Assembly: GCA_963691815.1 (NCBI GenBank) | Contig: OY829657.1 | Coordinates: forward strand, 16,934,712 to 16,998,711 | DNA: 64,000 bases | Direction of reading: 5' to 3' | Source of the DNA: Echiichthys vipera | Taxonomy: Eukaryota; Chordata; Actinopteri; Perciformes; Trachinidae | Part shown: positions 52,275 through 64,000 of the stretch, piece after piece | How the letters are laid out: each line of letters opens with the position of its first letter | Position numbering within the stretch: the first letter of the stretch is position 1 | Made by a program: the position numbers and the translations under genes | Notes under the pieces: generated by a model | What the model was told of the DNA's origin: nothing | Database searches by the model: none | Seen by the model: the letters and a program-made list of their open reading frames with translations, nothing else

Positions 52275-52811
52275 TTGGACGGATGCTCTGAAAGCTTGTC
52301 TTCTCTTACTGTTTACAGACCGACACCAAGTCATCCGTGGTGCTCCTCACATGCCAGTTGTAGCACAGGACTTCTGTTGAGTGACAGACGTAAATGCTCT
52401 CTGCTGTTCTGTGACATTTCTTCCGCTAAATGCACACCTTTGACTAATGAGCTGACAGACCACACGCCACTCGACTGTAAGAAGAAAACTGTATGCAGGA
52501 ATGTTAAAGGTCTTCTGAAAGTGGTACGAGCGAGTGTTTGGTTTGTGAAGGAACTGAGGCTCATCACACTGGAGTTCCTGATGACCACACAAGTGGATAA
52601 TGACTTTTTGGAAAGTGTATCTGAATGGTTTGAAATGTACTCCGGCTTAATAATCAAGGTAACATCCATCTTAAGACAACACCAAGCAAGGCAGCTCATA
52701 TTAGAGCTTAGAGGACGGTCAAAAGGAGAGAAAACCTGCAGCAGCTGTATTGTCAGAGATTATTTAATAAGACTTGGGTATAATCATAGAACAAAGGATG
52801 ATTACAGTTGA
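52275..52811 (+). other. Long open frame of unknown status upstream of thbs1
   Basis: A 178-codon open frame in a region of ordinary base composition, where chance frames rarely exceed 100 codons. It begins MDGCSESLSSL, follows an AG-ended pyrimidine-rich stretch and contains VWFVKELRLITLEFL and FEMYSGLIIKVTSIL, which could form helices. The opposite strand is also open for 122 codons over the same stretch, which weakens the case. No family was recognised. Confidence 0.2.
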
Positions 52812-52939
52812 TATTTCTAATGTACTGTGTAAAATAGCAGTCTATTTACACATCCACCACTCTGAGGAAGGGTCAGTCAAGCAAATACAGAACTTTCACC
52901 CAGGTGACCATGATTTATGTCACTGCAGTTATGAGCAAA

Positions 52940-53100
52940 CTTATTTTAACCCCATCTATGATCTGTTCCTAACCCTAACTGAGTGGTTGTGTTGCCTAAA
53001 CCTAAGTAGTTTTGTATGAATTCACGGTAGTCGAGCATTGCAGTGCATTGCAGTGCAGTGAAAAGTGACGCCAAGGGATGAGAATAGGTTGCTTCCAATA
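52940..53100 (+). repeat. Dispersed repeat fragment (cctaaacctaa type)
   Basis: ttcctaaccctaactgagtg, ttgcctaaacctaagtagtt and, at the end, gggatgagaataggttgc resemble 20380-20540 (cctaaacctaacaaagtag; gggaatgagaaccggttgc). The inner 53030-53065 has tandem gcattgcagtgc words. Confidence 0.45.
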
Positions 53101-54817
53101 TTCACTATCCTTTATGCTCTGTTTTGGTCTCCACCAACATCTGAGGAATATGTCTGGCTGTTTTTGTGTGAAAATGTATTGAGTTCATGTGAACTTTCAC
53201 TGTAAATGAGTTGGTTGTCACTGTGGTGATGTTAGGCAGAAGAGATCTCATTCAAACCCTTCTAACAGAGCACCATTGGAGCCTGCCACTCCCACAACTT
53301 CTCAGGAAAATGGTAGCTTTCTAAAGAAAATAGCTCAGTGAGGATATTGTGCATTGAGCTGTACAGAACAAACTAAAAGTTAATGGCACTTTTTCATTCT
53401 CCCACACACACATTTACAGTTCAGTTTGCTATGAGATCCTGCTTTTCTTGGCCTCCTCTTAAAATTCCACACCGATTTAAGGAAGTGTATTTGCGCCATG
53501 TCAACCCTGAAGGATATTAAACTCTTAGTGAAACAGCCAGTCAGCCTGGCAGCCAGGTGAGGCCAGACTTCTCCATGCTGCCACCTCTTCAGATACTAAA
53601 CAGCTATTTAAAAATACAATCTGTACAGTGTGCCACTTTGCATCTTTCCCATGGCATCATAGGTTTGTGATGGTACACATGGACTAATTCTCTTAAAATA
53701 ACTTAATGGAGTTAGATATGCGTCCACAGGGAGCTCAGTGTTGCTATGGTGTAACTTTAAACACATCCAGTGCTTTTTATTTGGACCTTTACAGGAGCAC
53801 TGAGCTTTTACAAACTACACTGGGTTACCCTTGACCTATTTACTCATATATTTAAAAATAATCTATGTTATAATACAAAAAGCAGTATAGTACAAAATAC
53901 AAACATGCAAAGAATCTTTATCGTTTGATTCTCCAGCTCCACTGAAACAATGTGTCAGTCAGTACAAAGTCATGCCGTGCAGACAAACTTTGCTCAAACT
54001 CTCAGGAATTTATTTTAAATTCTAGTGAAGCGGAGATCCCAAAGTTTCCAAAAATACCTAATATGGTGGAATATATGGGAAATGTGTGTATTAAAAGATT
54101 GACATGTAGAATATTTCCATTGAATGGGCGCAGCCATAAAAAACACTAGAGTCTAGATTTCAGATGTATTTATTTAAAACAGAGACGATGCATATCGATA
54201 AACATTCACATGTAACTATGCAAGGTTATAGCTAGTAGATCATTTCCATCTTTAGTCCCTTTGGCAGGTTGAGTTAGTTAAACACATCACAACACAATCA
54301 ATCAATAAGTAAAAATAACTAAGGGATAAATATTTCGCTCATTTTAAACATACCTTAAATTTACTACAACTCCACCTTTTTTCAGATTATGGCGCAATAC
54401 AACAAACTATATTTCCAGGAAGTGAGAACCAACTGACGCAGAGAACCTCTGATTGTCTGGGACATGTCTGAAAGGGCAACTTGGGCCAATGTCTTGACCT
54501 AATTAGATGGACGTTGTTCAGGGTTTATATAAGGAATCAGCTACAATTACATTTGCATATTATTATTTCATAATGTGAGCTAGCAAACAGTTGCTACTTA
54601 CGCAACAAGTTGTGTTTCTAGCCATCTGGCAAATGTAAATCCAATGTCCACTCTACTTTTAGCTCTGCTTTGGTCTCCAGCTGTTAAACACTTTCTTTAC
54701 AAGCTAGTTGCTTACTTTGTCAAACCGACTTTTGGTGCTTACATTGAGTTTTGGGGCTTTTTTTGCTGCCTGATGCTGGTGTAAGTGGTGAGAAAACAAT
54801 TAACTGAAATATGCTTC

Positions 54818-55031
<214 letters not shown>

Positions 55032-58000
55032 GAGACAGAAAGAGATGTGACAATAACAATAATCTGTGCACTCCTTTCCGACTGCAATTAATTGCTTTTT
55101 CCATTGTTGATACAAAAATAGGGATTAGTGTAGCTTTAAAACAACCTTAGAATAACTAAAAAACGAAAAGTGGATTTAAGGAGTTGCATCTTTTGCAAAC
55201 TAAATTCTATTCTCTATTCTCTGGTAAGCAGACATCTTTATAGCACCAAATTCATCCTACATGCTCCCTTCCACATAATTGAGATACACAATCCTGTGGA
55301 GAAGCTGTAGTGTATTAAGGTGAGAAGATCAGAGACAATTCCCCACTGAGGCAGGTTTGGTGCAATGAGGGACTTTGAGGTAAATGTGTCATTCACGTTT
55401 CTTGTACAGTCCATGGCACGTGACTGGCCTACTTTAAAGATCACAGAAAACTACTTACAGCTTTGTTCTAAAGCATATATTTTTACGTCTGACCTATATC
55501 AATCAAAAAGTGCTCTGCCGTTATCCCTGTCAATTTGTGGGGTGCTCGCCATACAGATAAACATTGTTTGTGTATACTAGACACTGATTTTAAATATTTT
55601 TTTATGTTTTAAAATCACCCCAAAGCTGCCCTGTCTTTGGAATTCCTTACATTTTTGCAGATGTTTTTGCTGAGTAGAACCAGGTGGGATTTTAACATTT
55701 TCCAGTATCATTATTGCACAGATTTGCCTCAAGCTATAGGTTACACACTTCTGCACGAGTAGTCCTGGAATTCCCACAAATTCAAGTTTCTCTCACTGCA
55801 CGACCTGCGTACAACTTTAAAGCAACATAAAAACGTTGATTTGACTCCTTTAAAAACCATCAGATCTATACAAACCTCCCTGTGTTGTCCCTGTGCAGAC
55901 ATTTGCATGTGAAGATTGTATGAACTTCTGTGGCATTTACTTTGAGATTTTATGTGGCATCACTTTAAAGGTCTGTAAATGTACCATGCAGTATTTACCG
56001 CAGGTTCAGAACAGTTGGCTTTGCAGAGTAAGTGTCCACTGTGTTCTGGGGAGTGTGCCATCTGAAGCCATTCCACTGCTCTTCTCCTGGAAACTAATCA
56101 ACAGAGTCTGTCAGGGTCACAGTGAAAAAAGCTAATTAACGGCCGCAGTATATTTTATTATCTTCTTTGTGCTTGATAAAGACGTTTTTATTTACTGCAG
56201 CTTGTGCTGCTTCTTCCAGTCAGTGGCAAGGTATCTGCCAAGTCTTGCAGGAAAAATATCAAAGACACCATCGTTTCTTCTGCCATGTGAAGCACACAGC
56301 ATATACAAATGAATTATTCTCAGCTCCCTCACAAGAGGAGAGAATGTTCTTACCTCCTCTCCTCTATTCCATTTACCTCTCATTCTTTCCATCAATCACC
56401 TACTTGGACAATCTTTCAATTGTGCCAGTATTTTTGAATAAACTTGGCAAAGGCAGCACAGTCTCCGAGTCTCACTAAAGCCACTGTCGGTGTCTGGGAA
56501 TGCTGCCTAAGAATGTACCCACAAACAGATATTGTCTTGACTTTTTTCTCTCCAATTGAATTGGTTACCATTGGGCCTGTGAGGGCCTCTAACAGCTTGG
56601 AGAGTACTTAAAGGGAGTGCTGACTACTGTTTGTAGTCCCTACATCTTGAAAATCTATCACTGCACTTTCCTCTGTGTTCTTGCTGCAGCTGCACATGCA
56701 GGGGGTTGTTCAGAGCCGAAAGTTCTCATCCGTAGACATGACATATACATTAAGATGAGTTATTACAGCTCCTTTAAAAAGGTATCATTTTAGTTTGATA
56801 CTGTGAGCCCAGTGTGGTTTAGTTTGTTTAACTGTACAACACTGATGAGGTAGAAACACTTTGCAGACAATTTAACATTATTTAAACACTACATTGACTT
56901 CTGAGCCAAATGGATTGTGTAAATACTGTAAATGATGGTCCTAACACATTTCACATTGTTACTATCAACACTACAAGCCCAAGTCAATATGCAGGCGATT
57001 AAACTGTAATGCCAGGTACAACTGTTGAGCAGCTCACATACGAGAACTCATCCAAGCTCGAGTCCTGTTCAGCAGCAGCCCGAGGGTAAGAGCTGTGACT
57101 CATGTTGTCTTGGTTGCTCAGGAGGGCACTAAAACAGACCATGCCTGATTATTTTTCTTGTGGTTCAACATCAGTGAACCACCACACCGTGTTTCAAACA
57201 CAGCAGTGCAATAAATATAGAGCTGAGCATGACTATTGGGTAATCAGTCATGTCAAAATGAGAAGGTGTTGCATGTTGTACATCTTTGTTTTCTGCAGAC
57301 ATGTATGGAGAATATACAAATATATGTCTTTGAGGTTGTTTAACAGATTTCCTTCAGTTTCCTTCAGTGCGGCACTGTCCCAAAAGATTTATCATGTCTT
57401 GTATTTGAAATCCTGACACATAATAAATCCGACTAGCAGACTAAATATTTTCCAAGATTCCCAGCAAATTCGACAGGTGCTACCTGTGACCATGACATTT
57501 TATTACTTTTCCTGGTGAAGTGTCCTCATTGGATTGCTGTTCTCTGACTGATCTTAACTCTATGTCCATAAAAGTAAATTATTTGAGCATGAACTGCTTG
57601 CTCGTACATCAAGTCACAGAGATGACTCGTGTTCGGCTGCAATCTGGGCAACAGGCATCTTGTGTAAGCAGGTTAATTCCAATGTCCAAGATCTGCAGCT
57701 CTCAGGAGAACTGTGCATCACTTCCAGTCATTTGAAGGGTTAATGTGGGACACGCATGCAGATGTTCACTGGAAAGTTCATAGCTATGATTTATGTGCGT
57801 CATTTACAAAACCACTCATTTATATGTTAAAAAAATAAAAGACTGATATTCACAACAGTTACATGTCTCAACTGAACTCAGTGAATTTACCAGTTTAAAC
57901 ACATCGGCACCACACACATATTGTGATATCTTATGGACAATTTTATTAAATATTTCCAAAAGCTTTTCTGCTTATGTGGAAAAGAAGATCCTGTAAGTCA

Positions 58001-58162
58001 TTAAAATGAAACTTAACATAGTATCTCAAAATATCTCATTATTTAGAGATACTTTTTTGGAGAATGTTTATCATTTTAATGACATACAGCATCTTATTTT
58101 CCATCACAAGGCTAAGTTTCCATCTTATGTTTTCCTTTTCTTTGAGGAAATGGGTTTCCATA

Positions 58163-58191
58163 ACAAACAAACAAACAAACAAACAAACAAA
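58163..58191 (+). repeat. (ACAA)n microsatellite
   Basis: Seven units of acaa without interruption. Confidence 0.9.
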
Positions 58192-61100
58192 TATTTGCAT
58201 CAAGAGTCATTTCACACGTACAAGTTAAGAAGTGTTAAAGTCTTCACTCATGTGTTCACCACATGTGTAGTAAATTTCCCCAATAATCAGACAATGAATA
58301 CCTCCAAGAGATTTCTCCAGCTTTTGGACCGTATGTGGGTGAGGAGGGAGTTTGGAAACAAACATTACACATTACACAAGTGTGCTATAAAAAGAGAAGG
58401 GAATAGAACAACATGCTGAACACCAAACCATAGTTACTAAGTCGTAAGAATCTGAGGAATTCTCCACACGTTTTGGGCTCCTCCTCTCCAAAAAACGGTC
58501 ATTTCTCAGAAAAAGGGGATGAAATATTGGCCCATCACCCTTTAAGAGTGCCGGGAATCCCCCCCTTCGGATCTTTCCATACCGCACAAATCGGGGTTCC
58601 CTTCACTGGCGGGGTTATAACTCTTGCTGTCATGTCTGAATATTTACGGTAAAACTGAAACATGCTCAGGCTATGACTCTGGGGACCAAATTGAGTCTCC
58701 ATGTCTTTGCCTCCATCTGGATGCGTCTGGACAACTAGGCTTTCCCCGATGAAAAAAAGCGCTTAGGAAAAGTGTTATCTCTGTACTGCTACTGATACTA
58801 TATAAGCACAGCTTATAGAGAATACAATTTTTGTATGAGATAGAAATGTACCAATTGTTTTTACTGTGACTATTTATCAGCAAAGATCTCAACTTGGAGC
58901 ACTGCATTCCCTACAGGCAAGCAGATCATGCCAACTGCCTACATTAATCCACTTTAATGTCAGTGAAGAGATCTGAAAGTTGTAAATGCATTTATTCCAT
59001 TAGATCTTGGTGCAGGTTGACGTTGGAGCAGCACACGAATCAGTGTGTAATCCCCTGTCTTTTTTGCGGGTGAAACGTAACAGATAGAGCTACTAAACAA
59101 AAACACATGCTGGGACACATTCCTGAATTTGCCCCCTGACTTCCTGCTGGTTTTAAAGGCTTATTCCACGAAATTATTCAGGCTTATTAGGGTACAGTAT
59201 GCATTAGCTACAGTATACATTACTGTACCTCTTAGGTTTATGGTCCTTGTCAGATCACAATGTTTCTGTCTTAGCTCACTGTACCAGTGAGTTTTATTCT
59301 ATTGTGTAGCATAGGTCCGTGGTGCAGCTCCATAGTTTAAATCCGTTTCCAAAACTCTGTAGTGAGATTTCTTTAGCAGATGATTCCAGACGAAGGAGAA
59401 GAAGAGAAAACTCCATCTAGAACTTTAAGAAATAGCAAGGGATGAGTAATGTTCCAAATCATCTGAGAGGTCAAAGCCTCTTTCATCAAACTCCTCTGAA
59501 TACTGATGAAGACAAACTGGCGGATCAATCAGAGATTGCGCAGTGCTACACTGAAGCCCTTTTGTTGCCCTGACAACTTTACTCAGGCAACACTGATTGA
59601 ACAAGAAGTGTGCCAGGAAATATCTCAACCCCTGTGTCACTTATTGGGGATATTTCCTCAGACATGTCTGGTTAATTTTGATATTCACATCAAAAGGCTC
59701 TGAAGCTTTCCACATTACGCACCAGAACCAACATCACAGCTCCAGGGTAAGTCAGAGATATGCGGTACCAAGCTCTGCCCGGCTCAAGGAAACACTCTTA
59801 CAATGGTACCAATGTTTTGTTCACTGACATCTGGGCATTTGAGTATTGGCCCTGTGAGGGTATTTTGCCATTTGCTGAAAGGAACTGAGGCTGTTGATAG
59901 ATGAGACTTTGAATATGACATGACATAGAGCAGTTTCTCTTTTCTGGAGCCAGTCTCAAGCTCACCAACTTAATCATGTCCGGCTACCACTTCCCCACGC
60001 TCTGCATTGCATGCGATACTCCATTGGAGGTCCTGCACAGTGGGCACGTGCCTGTGGCAATGTGCTGTGTCAGGGAAAGTGGAGAAACAGAAGCTGTTTT
60101 GCTTACCTCAGACGCCGAGGCTTTGTGACTGACATTTTCCGGTGGTGCTCCCATTGGGAGGCATAATACAGGGGTGCATGCTGGGCTGCAGCAATGAGCA
60201 GCAGCATCTACAGGAGCCCCTTGCCGGAATATAGGTTTTCCAGACCCCACCAGGAGGCAGAAAATCAGCCAAGACAGGCTGCTGGTAGGGCTCAGATGAC
60301 CTACAGAACAATCCATAGGCCCCAAATTATTCACTTTTCATGAAATTGTTTCCAATTCTAGAGTATCTAGGGATAACTATTGTTTTTAAAGATTGTGATA
60401 AAGTTTAATAGGGTATTTCCTGGATGAAAATAAAGTCATAAAAATACAACACAGCACAACTCTGCACCATGATCATGGATTAAAATGATATAAACATTTT
60501 GTCGAAACACACTAGAAACACACACGGGTCAGATTCACACCCATTTCCTGGATATCTATCCAACTTAAAGCATGGATAAAAAGCATTGGACATTTGTGTT
60601 TTTAATCGGGCTTGGATCGAATACTGCTGCAGTGGTTCGGGCTCGGGTCGGGCTGGATTTGTTTTGGGCCCGATCATAGCTGTAGTCAGTGCAGACTCAT
60701 AAGGCCTCCTTTCTCACCTCTGGGTCCTAACATATAAGCCCACTGACTAAGTTAGGCAGACGTCAAGGAAGTCAGTGTATCATCAAGAATCACCCCATAG
60801 TAACAGTAATCTTAGTAATGACAACAGAGTCCAATTAGTTTCCATAAATCACTGTAATCTCATTACAACTTTTCATAATATTTGACAAAACTTTGCTGTT
60901 TTGACTGATGTATTATAATTAAAACTGACCATTTGAATGTTGTTGGGGAATGTGAAACTGATGAATGAATGGGTTACCATAGCTACAACAAATCAGTAAA
61001 CTGTATCCTAATTAAATGTGAACTTTAAAATGTCCATCAAAGAAAGCTAAGACCAGACTTTGGACAGGACTAGGTGGTACCTTCCAGCTAATGAAGCTCA

Positions 61101-62129
61101 TTAACTGGTGGTTGATGACAGACTACTGACACAGCAATTCAGAGAATTGACAACAGGATGCAAATAAATGAAAAAAGCAAGAGAATTCTCAGGAAACAGC
61201 CCAAAAGAGAAGAGTGGATGAGGACATCTTCTTTCTACAGATTAAGGGTTGTAATGTTGTAATTTGATCTCAGCACTTCAACATTGACATTTGAAGTGTT
61301 GGAAAACCCAAAACAGCTAAAGCACTATAATGCTCTGGGAGAGCTGTCTAAAACAAAAATCAGATGGATTATTTGGAGCTTTGTCAGCAGCCTCTATGAT
61401 GCTGTCACTATCATGCCTCAAGATACGTTTGAAAGGTAAGTGCTTAATGGTGTATGTTCCACTCCATGCTTTTTCTAAACAAACCAAGATCAGATCACTC
61501 ACAGCTCATTAGTCAAAGAGAGTAAAGGCCTGCCGGTGGAAAAAAGCTGTGATCAGTTTGGCACAGCGGTGCTCAATGCTAATGTCAGTAAGCTACAGTT
61601 ACATGCTCATCAATCTCAGAACCCATTAGCTATCTGTCTGATCACAATTTAGCCTCTGGTGGCAGCGGCTAATATTTTGGGCTTTCTGATGTAGCCAGTG
61701 GATATCTGGGCCATGACTGCCTCCTCTAAGCGGCAGTCATCATTTACAGTCCAAATAGCAACTTGAGATGTGAGAATAGAGTTGGGATTGAGAGATTGCA
61801 TCTCTTTAAATAGACATTTGCATATAAATGCAGATAAATAAGAACAAAAAGCTAATGCAACGCAAAATTGTTGGCAGACAATAGCCAATGGGTTCCATGA
61901 TAGCATTTCAGCTGATGCGCTCTGCCTCATTTGGTCTCCCCACGGACCGTTTACCTGCATGCAACCAAAGCATGGTCAAATGCGATTGGTCAATACTACC
62001 CGGATTACAACACCACACAAAATACCACTGAGGCTGATGGGAATGGTATTAGATTAGCTGGGATTAAGTGAGAAACCAGAGCACAAATTTTGACCTGATG
62101 ATGCAATTAGATAAAAAATGAAGGAGTTA

Positions 62130-62365
62130 TATTAATCCATCCATTAATTCATGTACTAAATTCCATGACATTCTATTCAACAGTTGTTGAGACATTTCAC
62201 TCAAAAGCACAAATTTGATCCTTATTGTGGTGCTTGAGGAAAAGTCAGTAGGATTCATCCTCTTAGAACAATGAATGACATTTTTCATTCTGGACAAAAA
62301 TGGTGGACTGACCAACCCACCAACAGGCCGACATAGCCATTTCTATGCCACTAGCATGGCTAAAA
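62130..62365 (-). repeat. Interspersed repeat, reverse copy
   Basis: Read on the - strand it contains ggatgaatcctactgactt, ttcctcaagcaccac, aaatttgtgcttttgagtga and aaatgtctcaac, matching 26330-26680 on the + strand. It belongs to a widespread fish family, as remembered. Confidence 0.6.
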
Positions 62366-63084
62366 AGTTAGATTTTACTTAAGTGCATGTCTCTAAATGC
62401 CTTCACATACAAATGTTTCACTGCAAAAAAAGACTTAATTTCCCTATGTTTCCCTATGGCATTATATAACTGCTCTCTTTGCCAAAAGCTGCATTTGTAG
62501 TGCCTAAAAAAACAGCAACTTTAATTGCCCCATCCACTTTTGCTCCTAGAAAAGCACCCGCAGTAAAGAGGTTGACAACAAAATCACTCACAGTGTTGAG
62601 TACAAAGCCATGACAGCTGTGTGTGTGTGTTTTAATGGAGGGCAGTTTTTATAGAGCTCCTTCTTCCCTGGCTGAAGGATTTATTAGAATCCCATTTTTC
62701 TCCTGAGGGGCTCTTGTGTGTCATAGTCAGCACCGCAGCCTGTGTTGTCACAGGAGCGCTACTACTGTACTACTGTACATCTCAGCAACGCAAACAACCA
62801 CAACCTCAAGGTGTGTGTGTGATGTATGTGGAGTGCTTGCTGTTGTGTTTTCAGCTGCAGGGTTAGTTGGGAGGTAGGTGAGGAGGATTCACCATAGTCA
62901 GTAAAATGTTAAGCTCCTGTTGAAACTGTTGCATTTAACCAGTCAATAAAGTTTGACCTTTGACCTATTCAAATATATTGGTCAGAAGCAGGATATCTAC
63001 CTGTTTCAAATGATTGATAACAAGAGTAGTGATTACTTACACTGTATGATCATTTATAGTAGAATATCCATGATATCATTATAT

Positions 63085-63137
63085 ATAATAAATTATATTA
63101 TAATATAATTAACTATAATAATAAATTATATTATAAT
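63085..63137 (+). repeat. AT-only direct repeat
   Basis: The 20-mer ataataaattatattataat occurs at 63085-63104 and again at 63118-63137, in an AT-only stretch with self-complementary words. Confidence 0.75.
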
Positions 63138-64000
63138 GATATTCATTATACCAATTTAAGTATATTATTTCTTTTAAACTTAACATTTTAGCTTTTTTAA
63201 ACACTTGGATGGAACAGTGAAGATTAATCTCAGCAGCTGTGGTCTGACTAACACACTGAGGATTCTAGTGGAGTTGGCGCCAACAACTCCTTTGTAGCAA
63301 ATGTTCACTGAGTCACCTCTGTGTAATGCAGTTTCACTGATTGTAAAAGGGAATTTGTGTAAAAGGTACACTTATCTGTCTCACTTCTTTGTTGACTGAT
63401 CATATGGCATGCAGTCTGTCTCAGGCTGTGTTGTAGAAATTGCACGCTTGAAAGACCCTCCGGCTGAATGGGTGTCTGATGGTTTGTAGATAACATGTGC
63501 GGTCTCCAACTGTGGCCCACCACGGAGGCTGAGCTGGTCAGGTTCCCCCTCAGCTGAGGACAAACACATCCCAAGATTGCCAGAATCTAAGGATGAAACA
63601 TGCTTTATCTTGTCTGCACATTACCTAGTCAAAATAAAATCTGATACTTAACAATTATATCTCTCATTTTACAAAGGACCAAAGCCATCACTATACTTAG
63701 TCAGATTTTTTAAGTGTTCAGGCAGTTGTGTTACCTTACCAACCTGATAACAATTTTGACTACCAAAGTACAAGCTATTGTTTGTCTAATCCTTCCTGTA
63801 TCGACTGTAAGAGAGCCCATAAACATAGTTGTAACAGTCTAAGAAAGAAGCGCTGGAAAGGGATTAATTATTCACTCCTGATTGTTTTATTATTATTATT
63901 ACTAGTAGTACTAGTGCTAGTAATAATATGTTTGAGGTTATGCAGAGATGTTAGAAGAACATTAAAGGCAACCTGTAATAGATATAGGCTACATTGGGTT

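Noticed and set aside
58163..58191. Regularly spaced repeats that might suggest a CRISPR array
   Set aside because: This is a simple 4-bp tandem repeat without spacers in a vertebrate genome; no CRISPR array exists in the window.
59984..60334. 116-codon open frame on the - strand
   Set aside because: No recognised motif, no splice context and a low-information Ser/Pro/Cys-rich composition; probably chance in a GC-richer patch.

Overview
This window is nuclear DNA from a ray-finned (probably percomorph) fish. It has split coding exons with GT/AG borders, long AT-rich introns, very long (CT)n and (AC)n microsatellites, and several interspersed repeats of the kind common in teleosts. No bacterial, organellar or viral gene was seen. 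Family assignments come from remembered human protein sequences, and no database search was run.

Layout: 1-1320 holds the 3' end of a bile-acid transporter gene, slc10a1-like (+ strand). From about 1475 to 7700 lies a susd6-like gene (- strand) encoding a sushi-domain, single-pass membrane protein. It meets slc10a1 tail to tail. A short shared promoter around 7514-7900 separates it from fsip1 (+ strand), whose ten coding exons run 7920-37251 with introns of about 16 kb and 8 kb. fsip1 converges on thbs1 (- strand; coding 40909-47645, 3'UTR to about 39265), which is complete with 21 coding exons and 1172 codons. The remaining ~16 kb (48.2-64 kb), upstream of thbs1, has no gene I can support and holds repeats and microsatellites.

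The most unusual locus is susd6. Human SUSD6 has one sushi domain. Here the ectodomain is built from alternating A and B type sushi exons in the order A-B-A-(dead B)-A-B. All are phase 1-1 and about 192 bp long. The dead B exon (4451-4635) carries an in-frame stop and a deletion that removes its 3' end and splice donor. Skipping it keeps the frame, giving a predicted protein of 543 residues.

Gene order joins two human blocks: SLC10A1-SUSD6 (14q24) and FSIP1-THBS1 (15q14). Both convergent pairs keep their relative orientation. The junction falls at the susd6/fsip1 head-to-head promoter, which contains a perfect match to the RFX X-box, fitting a sperm-flagellum gene such as fsip1. Other notable items are a 2.9-kb LINE with a 13-bp target-site duplication in an fsip1 intron, a perfect 23-bp-stem hairpin at 29452-29502, and two coding-like fragments of unknown origin.
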